Source: Paenibacillus peoriae KCTC 3763
Lineage (GTDB): Bacteria; Bacillota; Bacilli; Paenibacillales; Paenibacillaceae
Length of the DNA: 64,000 nt
Assembly (NCBI RefSeq): GCF_000236805.1
Contig: NZ_AGFX01000013.1
Location: 1-64,000 of the forward strand
Reading direction: 5' to 3'
The notes under the pieces are model-generated. The model did no database searches. It was not told the origin of the DNA and saw only the letters and a list, made by a program, of their open reading frames with translations. Both the position numbers and the translations under genes were made by a program. This document shows, in pieces, positions 1 through 10,553 of the stretch; positions within the stretch are counted from its first letter, which is position 1, and every line of letters starts with the position of its first letter.

Positions 1-3000
1 TTCAATCGCCCGTTTCCATGCTGCCGGACCGGATTTTCCCGCTTCGGAGGCTTGAAATACCTCAGATAATTCAGACGCCTCGGATGATTCAGATACTTTG
101 GATGCGTTGGACGATTCGGACACTCCATACGCTTTGGATGCGTTGGTTGCTTTGAACATTTCGGACGGTCCGGTCACTTCACACCCTTTAACCCCGGTCC
201 GGTAATCGAATTCCTCCAGCGTAAACAGCTCACCTTCTACACCCCGGTTGTACTGCACCACTCCGTCTGTCGTTTCGCTATACACCATCCGCAGCGCATC
301 GTGATGCTCCACCAGCGCCCGCAGCGCCGCTTCCGTCTGCCTCCGCTCAAACCCTTTCTCCGCATACAGCATGACCGATTGGTTCCAGTGGTGTCGATCC
401 GTAAACCGCTGCTCAAAGAACCATCGCTGCACGGGCGTCAGCTTCACTTCGCCCTTCACTTCCGACTGGTCTGCTCTCTCGCCTTTTAATTCCTCCAGGT
501 ACGGGGACACCTGCGCGATAGTCGGATTTCGGAACAGGTCCTTCATCTCCAGCTTCCAACCGTGCTTGTGCAACCGGCTCGCCATCTGGATCGCCTTGAT
601 CGAATCCCCGCCCAGGGCAAAGAAATTGTCCTCCGTGCCGACCCGCTCGACGCCCAGCACGTCCTGCCATACCTCCGCCAGCAGCGCCTCGCTTTCGCTG
701 GCTGGCTCCCGGTACGACGCTGCTCCGGCCGACGTATCCGGCTGCGGCAGCGCCCGGCGGTCCAGCTTCCCGTTCGCGGTCACCGGCAAGTGCGCCAATG
801 CCGTCCAGTACGCTGGCACCATATAGTCCGGCAGCACCGCTGCCAGGTGGCGCTTCAGCCCTTCTACCTCCAGCGTCGCTTCCCCCGACTCCGACGATCC
901 GAAGGCTACCACGTATGCGCACAGCGCCGTCTGGCCTTGCTTATCCGTCACGTCCAGCACGGCCGCTTCCTTCACTTCCGGGTGGCTCAGCAGTCGGCTC
1001 TCAATTTCCGCCAGCTCAATCCGGAAGCCCCTCACCTTCACCTGCTGGTCGATCCGGCCTACATATTCGATCCGGCCATCGCTGCGCCATTTTACCAGGT
1101 CCCCCGTCCGGTACATCAAACCTCCCGGCACGAACGGATCGGCTACAAAACGCGCCGCCGTCTCCTCCGGTCGGTTACGATACCCCCGCGCCAGGCTCCG
1201 CCCGGCGATGCACAGCTCTCCGGGCACTCCGATCGGCTGCGGCATATCGCCTGCACCGAGCACATACACCCGCGTATTGGCAATGGGGTTGCCAATCGCA
1301 GGCACAGCCTCGCCTGCTTCGACCGTCATGCTCGTTGCTACCACCGTACTTTCCGTCGGTCCATAGTTGTTCACCAGCGTATAGCTCCGCTCTGGCGGCA
1401 GCGCCCGTTTCAGCTTGTCCCCTCCGGTCAGCAGCACCCGCAGGGAGCGGTTCTCCAGCTCCATAAACTGCTCACACAACTGTGTCGGCAGGAAGGTAAT
1501 CGTGATTTCGTTCGTCTCGAAATAGCGGTTTAACGACTCCAAATCCATTCGGATGCCTTCGTCAATCACATGGATTTCCGCTCCGGCCACCCAATAAGGG
1601 AACAGCTCCCAGACAGAGGCGTCAAAGCCAAAGCCCGCGTATTTCGCGCTCCGATCCTCTGCCGTTACGCCAAAAGCCTCGTTATGCCAGCAGCACAGGT
1701 TCACCAGCGATTGATGCTCGACCATAACCCCTTTCGGCTGGCCGGTCGTCCCCGACGTGTAGATCATATACGCCAGATCGTGCGGACCAGCCGCTAAAGG
1801 CAGGTTCGGTTCGTCAGCCCATCCAGCAGAAACGACAAACGGACTGTCTTGGAGCAAGTCAGCTTCATACCGACTACCATCTCCGGGACTGCCGACCGTC
1901 TGCACGTCCCCAAACCGGACACCTTCGTGGAGACTACCACCAGACAGGCCGTCTCCCGATAGCCCGCCGTCCAGGTATACCACCTCGCCGCTATAATCCT
2001 CCGGTATCGGCAGGCCGCTTTGCGTTACCAGCGCCAAAGCTCTGCTGTCAGCCAAAATATAGGCGATTCGCTGCGCCGGATAATCCGGGTCAATCGGCAC
2101 ATATGCCGCCCCTGCCTTCATAATGCCCAGCACCCCGGACGCCATCTCCAGCGATGGTTTCACCATAATGCCGACGGCTCGTTCCGGTCCGGCACCTCGC
2201 TCCCGCAGTAGCCGTGCCAACTGGTTGGCGCGACCGTTCAGCTCGCGGTAGCTCCACGTTTTTCCGCCATACGTCACCGCCGCCGCCTCTGGTGTACGCT
2301 CCGCCTGCTCCTCAAACAGACCAACCACCGTCCGGTCTCCCGGCACCTCCAGCTCTGTCCGGTTCCATTCCTCCAGCAGCACATACTGCTCTTGCTCTGT
2401 CAGCAGCGGCAGCTCGCTCAGTAGAGCTCCACGATTCGCTGCAATACTGCGCATCATATGGACGAGATAACCGCTCCAGCGTGTGATCGTCTCATGCTTG
2501 AACAACGCCGTATTGTATTCAAATTCGAGCATAATTGTATGCCCGTCATCCGCTGCCGTCAGCGTCAGGTCAAATTTGGCTGTCTTCTGTTCGGAAGAGT
2601 GTGGCTTCAAACTCAATATGTCCATTTTCAAATCGTTCAGATCGGCATTTTGCATGGCGAACACCGTGTCGAACACCGGATTGCGGCTTAGATCTCTTGG
2701 CAATTGAAGTTTTGTGATTAACTCCTCAAGAGGATAATCCTGGAACTCAAATGCTCCCAGCGATACCTCCTTCACTTCCTGCAAATACCGTTCAAATGTA
2801 TAGCTAGCTTCCGGCCGAAGGCGGAGCGGGAGTGTGTTGACGAACATGCCCACCAGTCTTTCCAGGTCGGAATGCGGGCGACCAACAAACGGCGTGCCGA
2901 CAACAATATCGTTTTGTCCGCTCAGCTTGCCCAACAATGTGGTGTAGCAGGCTAGCAGCACCATATTCAGCGTCGTTCCCGTATCCTGCGTCAGACGCCG

Positions 3001-6000
3001 CAGTACCGTGGCAAGCGTATCGTCCAGCGCAAATCGAATCCGATCTCCGGCAAAGGTCTGAACCGCCGGGCGCACATAGTCGGTCGGCAACTGAAGCGAG
3101 GGGATGTCCTTGCCGATCTGTTCCAGCCAATATGCCTCCTGCTGCCGGAACGCTTCCGTGCGGAAGAACGACTGCTGCCACACAGCATAATCCTTGTATT
3201 GAATGCGGAGCGGCCCCAACTCTTCTCCCACATACAATCTGGCGATTTCATCCATTAAAATATCTACTGATGCGCCGTCCGAGATAATATGGTGCATATC
3301 GATAAAGAGAAGATGCTTCATCTCGCTCGTGCGGATCAGCGTTACACGGAAGAGCGGAGCCTGATTCAAAACGAACGGCCGCACCAGATGCCCCAGCATT
3401 TCCGCTGCCTCTTTTTCGGACGCATGCACATAATCCACCGCAAAATTTGTTTCTTCCCACACCCGCTGCATTGGCGTTCCATCCACCAGTTCAAACGAGG
3501 TCCTGAGTGCTTCGTGTCTCCGCACAAGTTCTTTAAGCACCGTATTAAAGCGTTCCTGCGCAAGTGGTCCTTCCAGATCGAAAACGGCAGGCATATTATA
3601 GCTCTGTTCCGCGCCTTCCATTTGCTGCAGCACATACAGTCTTTTCTGTGCCGATGACACCGGGTAAACCTCCTGCCGTGGAGCCCGTCCGATCGAATCA
3701 AAAACGCTTTTGCCGGATCGGGAGAGGACTTCGGCGAAAGCTGCCGCTGTTGGTGAAGCGAACAGCTCCCTGAGCGGGATCTCAGCTTCCAGTTCACGAT
3801 GAACGCGCGCCAGCATCGCCATCGCTTTTAAAGAATGGCCACCCAAATCGAAAAAGTTGTCATGTATGCCGACCCGCTGGACGTCAAGCACAGCCTGCCA
3901 GATGCCAACAACCGCCGCCTCCGTTTCGTTGCGCGGGGCCGTATAGTCGCTGTCTGCAGCCGCATCCTCTCCGGGAGCCGGCAAGGCTCTGCGGTCTATC
4001 TTGCCATTGCCTGTCAAAGGCAGTTCATCCAGTTGAATAAAAGCGGACGGAACCATGTAAGCGGGTAGTCCCTTCGCTGCGTGCTCGCGCAGCTCGCTTA
4101 CGGTCAGCACAGTTTCTGCGACGAAGTACGCACACAAACGTTTTTCGCCCCCCGCCATATCGAGGGCCAGCACAGCTGTTTCCCGCACCGCTTCATGCTG
4201 CAACAGTTGATGCTCGATTTCGCCCAGCTCAATCCGCTGACCACGAATTTTCACCTGATGGTCGATCCGGCCGATGAACTCAATATTGCCGTCAGGCAGC
4301 CACCGTGCCAGGTCGCCCGTGCGATAAATCCGGGCTCCGCCTGCAAACGGATGAACCGTAAATTTCTCCCCGGTAAGCTCCGGACGATTCAGATAGCCAA
4401 GTACAATTCCGTCGCCACCCACACACAATTCTCCTGCCACTCCGATCGGCTGCGGTCGGTTGAACGTGTCGAGAATGTATGCCGACGTATTGCTGACCGG
4501 CTTGCCGATTGGAATGCTCACCGCCTGATCATCCACTTCGTTCACTGGATAAAAGGTTGCAAATACCGTACTTTCCGACGGTCCGTACATATGCAGGAGA
4601 CGGTCAGGTCCTGCCGCAGCGAGCGCCCGCCGTACATGATCTACTGATGCCCGTTCCCCGCCGAACAGTACTTTGCGGATACTTTGGATGCAGTCAGGCG
4701 CAAGATCGACCAGCAGATTGAACAGCGCCGTCGTGATCATCAGCACGGAAACTCCTTCACGTTCGATTACACGCGGCAGCTGCGAAATGTTGAGAACTAC
4801 GTCTTTCGGAACAAGCACCAGCCGCGCACCATGCAGCAGCGATCCAAACACATCGAACATAAACGCGTCAAACACGTAGTTGGAGAGGCCAAGGAACGTA
4901 TCCTCCGGTGAAATATCCATATAATTCGTGCAGCACACCGTCCGCAAAATGTTGGCATGGGTCACCATGTTGCCTTTCGGCAACCCCGTTGTACCAGATG
5001 TATATGTGAGATTGGCTAACTGTTGAGGCGCAATCGGCACATCCACATTCGTATCATCTCCGTGATACAAATCTCCGTCATCGGCCAACAGAATTACACC
5101 TTCGTATTCCACGGCCTCTGCCAAATGCGCCAAAGAACGTTGGGTCAGCAGCACAGATGCCTTGCTATCGTCAAAAAAGTGCCGTATCCGCTGTCCGGGA
5201 TGCTCTGGATCAATCGGCACGTATGCAGCCCCAGCTTTCAGAACAGCCATTACCGAAACGATCATTTCCAGCGAACGTTCGAGCAAAAGCGCCACCACTT
5301 CGCCGTTCCCGACACCACGGGTTCGAAGCGTGCGGGCCAACTGGTTGGCTTTGGCATTCAACTGTCCGTACGTCAGTTGTGCGCCTTTATATACGAGTGC
5401 CGTCCGGTCAGGGGAGGCCGCTACCTGCCGTTCAATCATCCATACGACATTTTCTTCCTTAGGGTAATCGGTCGGTTCGGGATTAAATCCGTGCAGAAGC
5501 TGCTCTCGTTCTTGCCCTCCCGGCAGACTGTATTCGCCCACCTTCATTTGCGGATCAGCAACGGCCGCCCGCAGAAGGTTCACGTAATGCTCCAGCATCC
5601 GGCCAGCCGTCTCTCGCCGGAACAACCGGGTCGCATAGTCCAGGTCGAACCTGATGCCGTCATTCTCCTCCGTTGCCTGAAGCGTAAGATCGAATTTGGC
5701 TACCCGGAAATTCGTTTCGTACAGCGACAACTGCGCACCACCGAGATCCGGCAAGGCCTCCATCGCGTTTTGCAAAATAAATACGGTGTCAAAAAGAGGG
5801 TTACGGCTTAAATCACGAGGCAGGCTCAATTTGTCCACCAGTCGTTCAAAAGGATAGCTCTGGTGCTCAAACGCTTCTACCGCCTGACTGTACACTTCAC
5901 GCAGGAGCTTATTGAAGGAATCTCCAAGATCGATCTTGGCACGGATGGCCAGCGTGTTGACGAATAGACCGACGACGCCTTCCAGATCAGCATGATTCCT

Positions 6001-9000
6001 TCCCGCTGTCGGTGTGCCAACCACGATGTCCTCCTGGCTCGTATACTTGGCGAGCAGCGCATAGTATGCGGACAACAGAACCATATACAACGTCACGCCA
6101 TTCCGCTCAGCCAACTGTTTTAGCTCTGACGTTATTACAGGGTCCAGCACGGCGGATACCCGATCACCTTCAAAGCTCTGCACCGGCGGACGCGGATAAT
6201 CGGTCAATAGCTCCAGGACGGGCAATTCGCCACCGAGCGCAGTCAGCCAATAGTCCTCTTCGGCGGCAAAAATCGTTTCCGCCTTCGCGTTCTGCCAGAC
6301 CGCTACATCTTTATACTGCAAGCGCAGCTCCGGCAGCTGTCGTTCCTCACCGTACAAATAGCCTAGTTCCCGTAGCAGGATAGCGATAGATACGCCGTCG
6401 GAAACCAGATGATGCATATCGAAAAGCAGCATCTGCCGTTTCTTCTCCACAGACATCAGTCCAACCCGCAGCAAAGGGGCGCGGCCAATATCGAACGGAC
6501 GAACGAATGAGGACATCGCCTCTTCTGGAGAACATTCGCCAGCCGGAATCACCGTGAGTTCGAATGAGGCATTATCGTGTATTTTTTGTACCGGGACACC
6601 TTCCACGGTTTCAAACGACGTCCGCAGTGATTCGTGACGCCGAATCAGCTTGCGAAACGCTGACTCCAAGCGGCTGATGTCGATACTGCCCTCAATCCAT
6701 GCCGCAGCCGGCATGTTATATGCGATGCCCGCCTGTTCGAGCTGGCCCGCGATATACAGCCTCCGCTGGGCCAGGGACAGCGGATAGAACGTCTGCGGCA
6801 GTGCCGGTTCGATACTGGCAAACACTGTCTCGTCCGACTGCCGGACGTACTCGGCAACTGCCTGCACTGTTGGTGCTCCAAACAAAATGTGAAGCGGCAC
6901 CTCCACGCCCAATGCCTTATGAATTCGGGACAGCAGCGTCATCGCCTTAAGCGAATGTCCTCCAAGCTCGAAGAAATTATCGAGCATACCGACGCGTTCC
7001 GCACCGAGCACCTCGCCCCAGATGTCTGCAAGCTGTTGTTCCGTCTCGTCCGCAGGAGCGACATATTCCGCTCCGCTTGCCACCGTCACCTCAAGCTTCA
7101 GCAGTGCTTTGCGGTCTACTTTGCCACTCGGCGTCAACGGAATTTCCTTCAATTCCGCAAAATACGGAGGAATCATATATTCCGGCAGTCTTTTGGAGAG
7201 GTGGACTTTCCATTCGTCCGGGGCCATCGGGATGTCCGTTTCCTTCGGAACGATATAAGCAGAAAGCTCATATCCGCTCTCTCCTTGGGGACGGGCCAGT
7301 ACAACTGCCTTATCCACGCCAGGATGCTGGTGAAGCACAGCCTCAATTTCACCCAGCTCAATTCGGTAGCCGCGAATTTTCACCTGATCGTCGCTCCGGC
7401 CGATAAATTCGACATTACCGTCGGGCAGCCAGCGCGCCAGATCGCCAGTTCTATACATCATTCCGTTCGGCACAAACGGGTCAGGGACAAATTTTTGCGC
7501 GGTCAGCTCCGGCAGATTCAGATACCCGCGCCCCACGCCGTCACCAGCGATGCACAATTCCCCCTCTACACCTTCGGGTAGTATCTGTCCGAACTGATCC
7601 ATGATGTACAATCGGTTGCTGCCGAGTGGTTTGCCGATCGGCACATAAGCACCAACAGCTTCCTTCGTTTCGGGCAGATAATCGAAAGAGGCGGCATCGA
7701 CACAGCATTCCGTTGGGCCGTATACATTCGTGATCTGCGGGTAGACTCCAGCCGCCGCGAACTTATCTAGCAGCTTTTTCACCCCATCGTACGGCAGCGC
7801 TTCGCCGCCAATCAGCAGGTGTCTAAGCGGGATGGCTTCCAGCCCCCCCGCTCCGGCAATGATTTGCACATGTGCCGGTGTACCATCGCTGATTTCAATT
7901 CGTTGTTTCTTATAGTAGTCCATCAACGTCTTGCCACTTGAAGCATACGAGCGGGGAACGATAAACAGCGTATGCCCGAGCAGCAGCGAAGCAAATACTT
8001 GCTGAACCGACGCGTCGAAATGAAACGGTGCCAGCAACGCAATATTCAATCCTTCGCCGTACGCCTTGTAGACACGCTCATGCAGTCCTTCGATCAGATG
8101 ATGGACCTGACGATGTTCGATCATGACGCCTTTTGGCCTGCCGGTTGTACCGGAAGTATAGATGATATAAGCCAAGTCCCGGGCTGTAACGTCGATGTCC
8201 GGATTCTCCGCATTCTTCGTTCCAGCTACCGCAGCCTTGAACTCTATAATCCGCTCCGGGTGTAAACCATATCGGTCGTTTAAAGGCTGGTCGGTGATGA
8301 TAAACGCCGCACCCGAGTCTTCGACGATGTGGCGAATCCTTTCCTCTGGAAAGTCGGGATCGACCGGAACGTAGGCGTATCCCGCCTTCAGCACGCCAAG
8401 AATGGCCACAATGAAACGCTCCGAGCGCTCCATCAGCAGGACAACGGACGTGTCCGGCCCTACCCGTTTGGCGCTCAGCAGGTGTCCAAGCTGGTTCGCC
8501 TGCCGGTTCAATTCCTTGTATGTCAAAGACCGCCCCTCGTACACGACAGCTTGCCGGTCGGGGTCTGTCTCGGCCCTGCGCTCTAACAAGCCGTGCAGCG
8601 TTTGCCCGCGATCATAAACAATGCCCTCGGCATTGCACAAATTAGGCATCCTTTGCTTGTGCTCTTCCGGCAGCCATGCCAGTTCAGTAATATTTTTATT
8701 CGGTAAAGTAGTAACGTCCCAAAGCAAAGTGATAAGCCGCTCATAGATATCCCCGATTTCCGCCTCAGTGAATAAATCACGGCGGTAATCCAGATCGAGC
8801 GCAAGACTTCCAGTATCCCATCGTTCTTTGACGTGAAGAGAGATATCATTGACTTCACTTCCGTTAAATATCGGTTCCGTAAAAACAGACAGGTTCTCCA
8901 ATTGCTGCCATTGCATCACCTGGTATTCCAGAGAGACGCTGAACAGAGGGTCCGCTGAACCATGTTGGGCCCGCAGGTCACTGACGAGTAAATTATACGG

Positions 9001-9981
9001 ATACTTCTGATGCCGGATCACGGCCAGCTGTTCTTTCATCTGCTGACGCACGAAAGTTATAAAGCCCAAAGCATCGTCAATCCGGCACCGCATCGGGATC
9101 GTCGATACGAACATACCCATCATCTGCTTTTCTCTCGGTTGAGTACGGTTCCCCATAAATGTGCCCAGCACCTGATCTCTCTTTCCTGTCACCCGATACA
9201 TGTAAATGTGAAGCACCGACAGGAATAAAGCCAGGATGCTAACCCCGGTTTCGACGCAGAAACGACGAATTTGTTCGTGCAGCTCAGGCGGAAGATCTCT
9301 GGATAGCCGCGACGCCGCAATGCCCGCTCTTGAAGCACGGACATTCTTCAACGGAGCGGACTCAGGGAGTTCTGCAAACTTTTGCTCCCAGTACACTTTG
9401 TCTTTTTGAAACCGTTCCGATTGAAAATAATCCTGCTCGCTGCTGATGTATTCGATATAGGAAGGCTGAACGGCAGACAGGACTTCTTCTCCTTTCGCCA
9501 GCTTTGCACAGGTATTGGCAATTTGGTTGCCCAGCATAACAAGTGAAATACCGTCACTGATAATATGGTGGATTTTTACAAAAAACCAGTTCTCCGTTTC
9601 GTTGATTTTGAATACTGTGAATTTGACCAGCTCACTATCGTATAAAGGCATCGGCTTGCGCATCTCCGCTTCTGCCCAGTCACGCAACCTATCACTTTCT
9701 CCGTCTCCGCTGGCATCAATCCACTCGATTTCATCAAGAACAGAGTCTGCCACGTACTGGGCAGGTTCGTCGTTATTCACCGTGAACCGGAGCCGCAGCG
9801 TTTCGTTGCTTTGGACAACCAGGCGAAAAGCCTCAATAAGCAGAACAGGGTCTATTGCTTTGTCAGAACGGAGTTTCGTGAAGCCTCCTAAATTGGAAAT
9901 GCCCGTGTCCGGAAAAAACTGCTCAGTATACCAAATCCTTTTTTGGGCTTGAGTGAGGGGATACACCACCATTGTGCTCAT
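1..9981 (-). CDS. Non-ribosomal peptide synthetase, surfactin/lichenysin A-subunit-like (3' end outside window)
   Basis: This cytoplasmic assembly-line enzyme probably makes the first three residues of a lipopeptide. The start ATG at 9981 follows GGGAGG, and the frame stays open to base 1 (3327 residues). Order seen: C1 (HHIISDG, residue 138), A1 (YTSGTTGRPKG, about 608), T1 (GGHS, Ser1010), C2 (HHLVSDG, 1190), A2 (about 1658), T2 (Ser2050), C3 (HHIISDG, 2230), A3 (about 2738), T3 (GGDS, Ser3127), then the start of an epimerisation domain (TPVQRWFFEQ, about 3182). My reading of the ten-residue A-domain codes is DAQDLGVVDK (Gln in lichenysin/tyrocidine tables; Glu is close), DAFMLGMVFK (Leu) and DAWFLGNVVK (Leu). 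With the E domain this predicts Gln/Glu-Leu-D-Leu, as in SrfAA/LchAA. An N-terminal C domain with no loading module suggests fatty-acyl initiation. The upstream neighbours are sulfate transport genes, so this is probably the first synthetase gene. The codes were recalled from memory, not computed. Confidence 0.95.
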   Translation of the reverse strand, partial: MSTMVVYPLTQAQKRIWYTEQFFPDTGISNLGGFTKLRSDKAIDPVLLIEAFRLVVQSNETLRLRFTVNNDEPAQYVADSVLDEIEWIDASGDGESDRLRDWAEAEMRKPMPLYDSELVKFTVFKINETENWFFVKIHHIISDGISLVMLGNQIANTCAKLAKGEEVLSAVQPSYIEYISSEQDYFQSERFQKDKVYWEQKFAELPESAPLKNVRASRAGIAASRLSRDLPPELHEQIRRFCVETGVSILALFLSVLHIYMYRVTGKRDQVLGTFMGNRTQPREKQMMGMFVSTIPMRCRIDDALGFITFVRQQMKEQLAVIRHQKYPYNLLVSDLRAQHGSADPLFSVSLEYQVMQWQQLENLSVFTEPIFNGSEVNDISLHVKERWDTGSLALDLDYRRDLFTEAEIGDIYERLITLLWDVTTLPNKNITELAWLPEEHKQRMPNLCNAEGIVYDRGQTLHGLLERRAETDPDRQAVVYEGRSLTYKELNRQANQLGHLLSAKRVGPDTSVVLLMERSERFIVAILGVLKAGYAYVPVDPDFPEERIRHIVEDSGAAFIITDQPLNDRYGLHPERIIEFKAAVAGTKNAENPDIDVTARDLAYIIYTSGTTGRPKGVMIEHRQVHHLIEGLHERVYKAYGEGLNIALLAPFHFDASVQQVFASLLLGHTLFIVPRSYASSGKTLMDYYKKQRIEISDGTPAHVQIIAGAGGLEAIPLRHLLIGGEALPYDGVKKLLDKFAAAGVYPQITNVYGPTECCVDAASFDYLPETKEAVGAYVPIGKPLGSNRLYIMDQFGQILPEGVEGELCIAGDGVGRGYLNLPELTAQKFVPDPFVPNGMMYRTGDLARWLPDGNVEFIGRSDDQVKIRGYRIELGEIEAVLHQHPGVDKAVVLARPQGESGYELSAYIVPKETDIPMAPDEWKVHLSKRLPEYMIPPYFAELKEIPLTPSGKVDRKALLKLEVTVASGAEYVAPADETEQQLADIWGEVLGAERVGMLDNFFELGGHSLKAMTLLSRIHKALGVEVPLHILFGAPTVQAVAEYVRQSDETVFASIEPALPQTFYPLSLAQRRLYIAGQLEQAGIAYNMPAAAWIEGSIDISRLESAFRKLIRRHESLRTSFETVEGVPVQKIHDNASFELTVIPAGECSPEEAMSSFVRPFDIGRAPLLRVGLMSVEKKRQMLLFDMHHLVSDGVSIAILLRELGYLYGEERQLPELRLQYKDVAVWQNAKAETIFAAEEDYWLTALGGELPVLELLTDYPRPPVQSFEGDRVSAVLDPVITSELKQLAERNGVTLYMVLLSAYYALLAKYTSQEDIVVGTPTAGRNHADLEGVVGLFVNTLAIRAKIDLGDSFNKLLREVYSQAVEAFEHQSYPFERLVDKLSLPRDLSRNPLFDTVFILQNAMEALPDLGGAQLSLYETNFRVAKFDLTLQATEENDGIRFDLDYATRLFRRETAGRMLEHYVNLLRAAVADPQMKVGEYSLPGGQEREQLLHGFNPEPTDYPKEENVVWMIERQVAASPDRTALVYKGAQLTYGQLNAKANQLARTLRTRGVGNGEVVALLLERSLEMIVSVMAVLKAGAAYVPIDPEHPGQRIRHFFDDSKASVLLTQRSLAHLAEAVEYEGVILLADDGDLYHGDDTNVDVPIAPQQLANLTYTSGTTGLPKGNMVTHANILRTVCCTNYMDISPEDTFLGLSNYVFDAFMFDVFGSLLHGARLVLVPKDVVLNISQLPRVIEREGVSVLMITTALFNLLVDLAPDCIQSIRKVLFGGERASVDHVRRALAAAGPDRLLHMYGPSESTVFATFYPVNEVDDQAVSIPIGKPVSNTSAYILDTFNRPQPIGVAGELCVGGDGIVLGYLNRPELTGEKFTVHPFAGGARIYRTGDLARWLPDGNIEFIGRIDHQVKIRGQRIELGEIEHQLLQHEAVRETAVLALDMAGGEKRLCAYFVAETVLTVSELREHAAKGLPAYMVPSAFIQLDELPLTGNGKIDRRALPAPGEDAAADSDYTAPRNETEAAVVGIWQAVLDVQRVGIHDNFFDLGGHSLKAMAMLARVHRELEAEIPLRELFASPTAAAFAEVLSRSGKSVFDSIGRAPRQEVYPVSSAQKRLYVLQQMEGAEQSYNMPAVFDLEGPLAQERFNTVLKELVRRHEALRTSFELVDGTPMQRVWEETNFAVDYVHASEKEAAEMLGHLVRPFVLNQAPLFRVTLIRTSEMKHLLFIDMHHIISDGASVDILMDEIARLYVGEELGPLRIQYKDYAVWQQSFFRTEAFRQQEAYWLEQIGKDIPSLQLPTDYVRPAVQTFAGDRIRFALDDTLATVLRRLTQDTGTTLNMVLLACYTTLLGKLSGQNDIVVGTPFVGRPHSDLERLVGMFVNTLPLRLRPEASYTFERYLQEVKEVSLGAFEFQDYPLEELITKLQLPRDLSRNPVFDTVFAMQNADLNDLKMDILSLKPHSSEQKTAKFDLTLTAADDGHTIMLEFEYNTALFKHETITRWSGYLVHMMRSIAANRGALLSELPLLTEQEQYVLLEEWNRTELEVPGDRTVVGLFEEQAERTPEAAAVTYGGKTWSYRELNGRANQLARLLRERGAGPERAVGIMVKPSLEMASGVLGIMKAGAAYVPIDPDYPAQRIAYILADSRALALVTQSGLPIPEDYSGEVVYLDGGLSGDGLSGGSLHEGVRFGDVQTVGSPGDGSRYEADLLQDSPFVVSAGWADEPNLPLAAGPHDLAYMIYTSGTTGQPKGVMVEHQSLVNLCCWHNEAFGVTAEDRSAKYAGFGFDASVWELFPYWVAGAEIHVIDEGIRMDLESLNRYFETNEITITFLPTQLCEQFMELENRSLRVLLTGGDKLKRALPPERSYTLVNNYGPTESTVVATSMTVEAGEAVPAIGNPIANTRVYVLGAGDMPQPIGVPGELCIAGRSLARGYRNRPEETAARFVADPFVPGGLMYRTGDLVKWRSDGRIEYVGRIDQQVKVRGFRIELAEIESRLLSHPEVKEAAVLDVTDKQGQTALCAYVVAFGSSESGEATLEVEGLKRHLAAVLPDYMVPAYWTALAHLPVTANGKLDRRALPQPDTSAGAASYREPASESEALLAEVWQDVLGVERVGTEDNFFALGGDSIKAIQMASRLHKHGWKLEMKDLFRNPTIAQVSPYLEELKGERADQSEVKGEVKLTPVQRWFFEQRFTDRHHWNQSVMLYAEKGFERRQTEAALRALVEHHDALRMVYSETTDGVVQYNRGVEGELFTLEEFDYRTGVKGCEVTGPSEMFKATNASKAYGVSESSNASKVSESSEASELSEVFQASEAGKSGPAAWKRAIE
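40..180 (-). repeat. In-frame low-complexity repeat inside the epimerisation domain
   Basis: Between the early E-domain segment (about residue 3262) and the next expected helix, the synthetase carries about 45 residues built from Ser-Glu-Ala-Ser-Lys-like words (for example SESSNASKVSE, SEASELSE). At DNA level the 15-mer CTTTGGATGCGTTGG on the + strand occurs at 96-110 and again at 132-146, exactly 36 bp apart, so the unit stays in frame. This looks like slippage-type expansion in a surface loop. Known E domains, as I recall them, have no such insert here. Confidence 0.7.
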
Positions 9982-10182
9982 TTTTTTCCTCCCATTTTTT
10001 CATTTCAGAATGTTAGCAAAATGCTCATTTATGCAATCCAACCTTCGTAATAACGAAATAAATTCAAAAAATATACAGCCTAGACATTGCTTCACGTCTC
10101 AGCTTTTCTTGCAGGTGAACCTCACCAAATTTCTACTTTTTTTGTACTTACTCCGTCTTGGCGACTTAAAATAAAACGAGTA

Positions 10183-10211
10183 AATTATTACAATTATTAG
10201 GATTATGTCAA
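10183..10211 (-). promoter_or_regulatory. Candidate promoter of the NRPS gene
   Basis: On the minus strand TTGACA (10206-10211) is followed after 17 nt by ATAATT (10183-10188), a weak -10. It would give a leader of roughly 200 nt. The rest of 9982-10396 is AT-rich, with only a small GGTGA/TCACC hairpin near 10120-10135; I see no gene in it and no ComA-type palindrome. Confidence 0.35.
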
Positions 10212-10396
10212 ACTCGAAAATCTGTTAATTTTGCAACGCAACCAAGATTTACCTCCTCAATACTTTTATATCGGCAAAAGCACCTATAATTTTACATCTA
10301 ATCTCAAATTTTTTATAAAACATTAATTTTTTTGAGTTTTTTTCTTTATATTATGTAATTAATTTTAAACGTCCATATTTAGAAGGTAATAGTGGA

Positions 10397-10466
10397 TAAT
10401 AAAAATAGGTCTCTCTTCTTACTGATTTATCCATTAAGGATAATCAGCTTGGAAGAAAGACCTATT
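10397..10466 (-). terminator. Long hairpin terminator downstream of cysW
   Basis: Arms starting AATAGGTCT (10404) and ending AGACCTATT (10466) form an imperfect 29-bp stem; the inner part pairs CTGATTTATCC with GGATAATCAG. Reading on the minus strand, the stem is followed by TTTTTATTATT. The position just past cysW fits the end of the sulfate-transport transcript, and the hairpin separates it from the NRPS gene. Confidence 0.7.
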
Positions 10467-10553
10467 CCTTAGGTCAGAAGACCCAGTTATTGTTAAAGTT
10501 GCCTCATATAACTTGTAAACTTCAATTGCTTTTCATTATGGCTATCATGCCTA

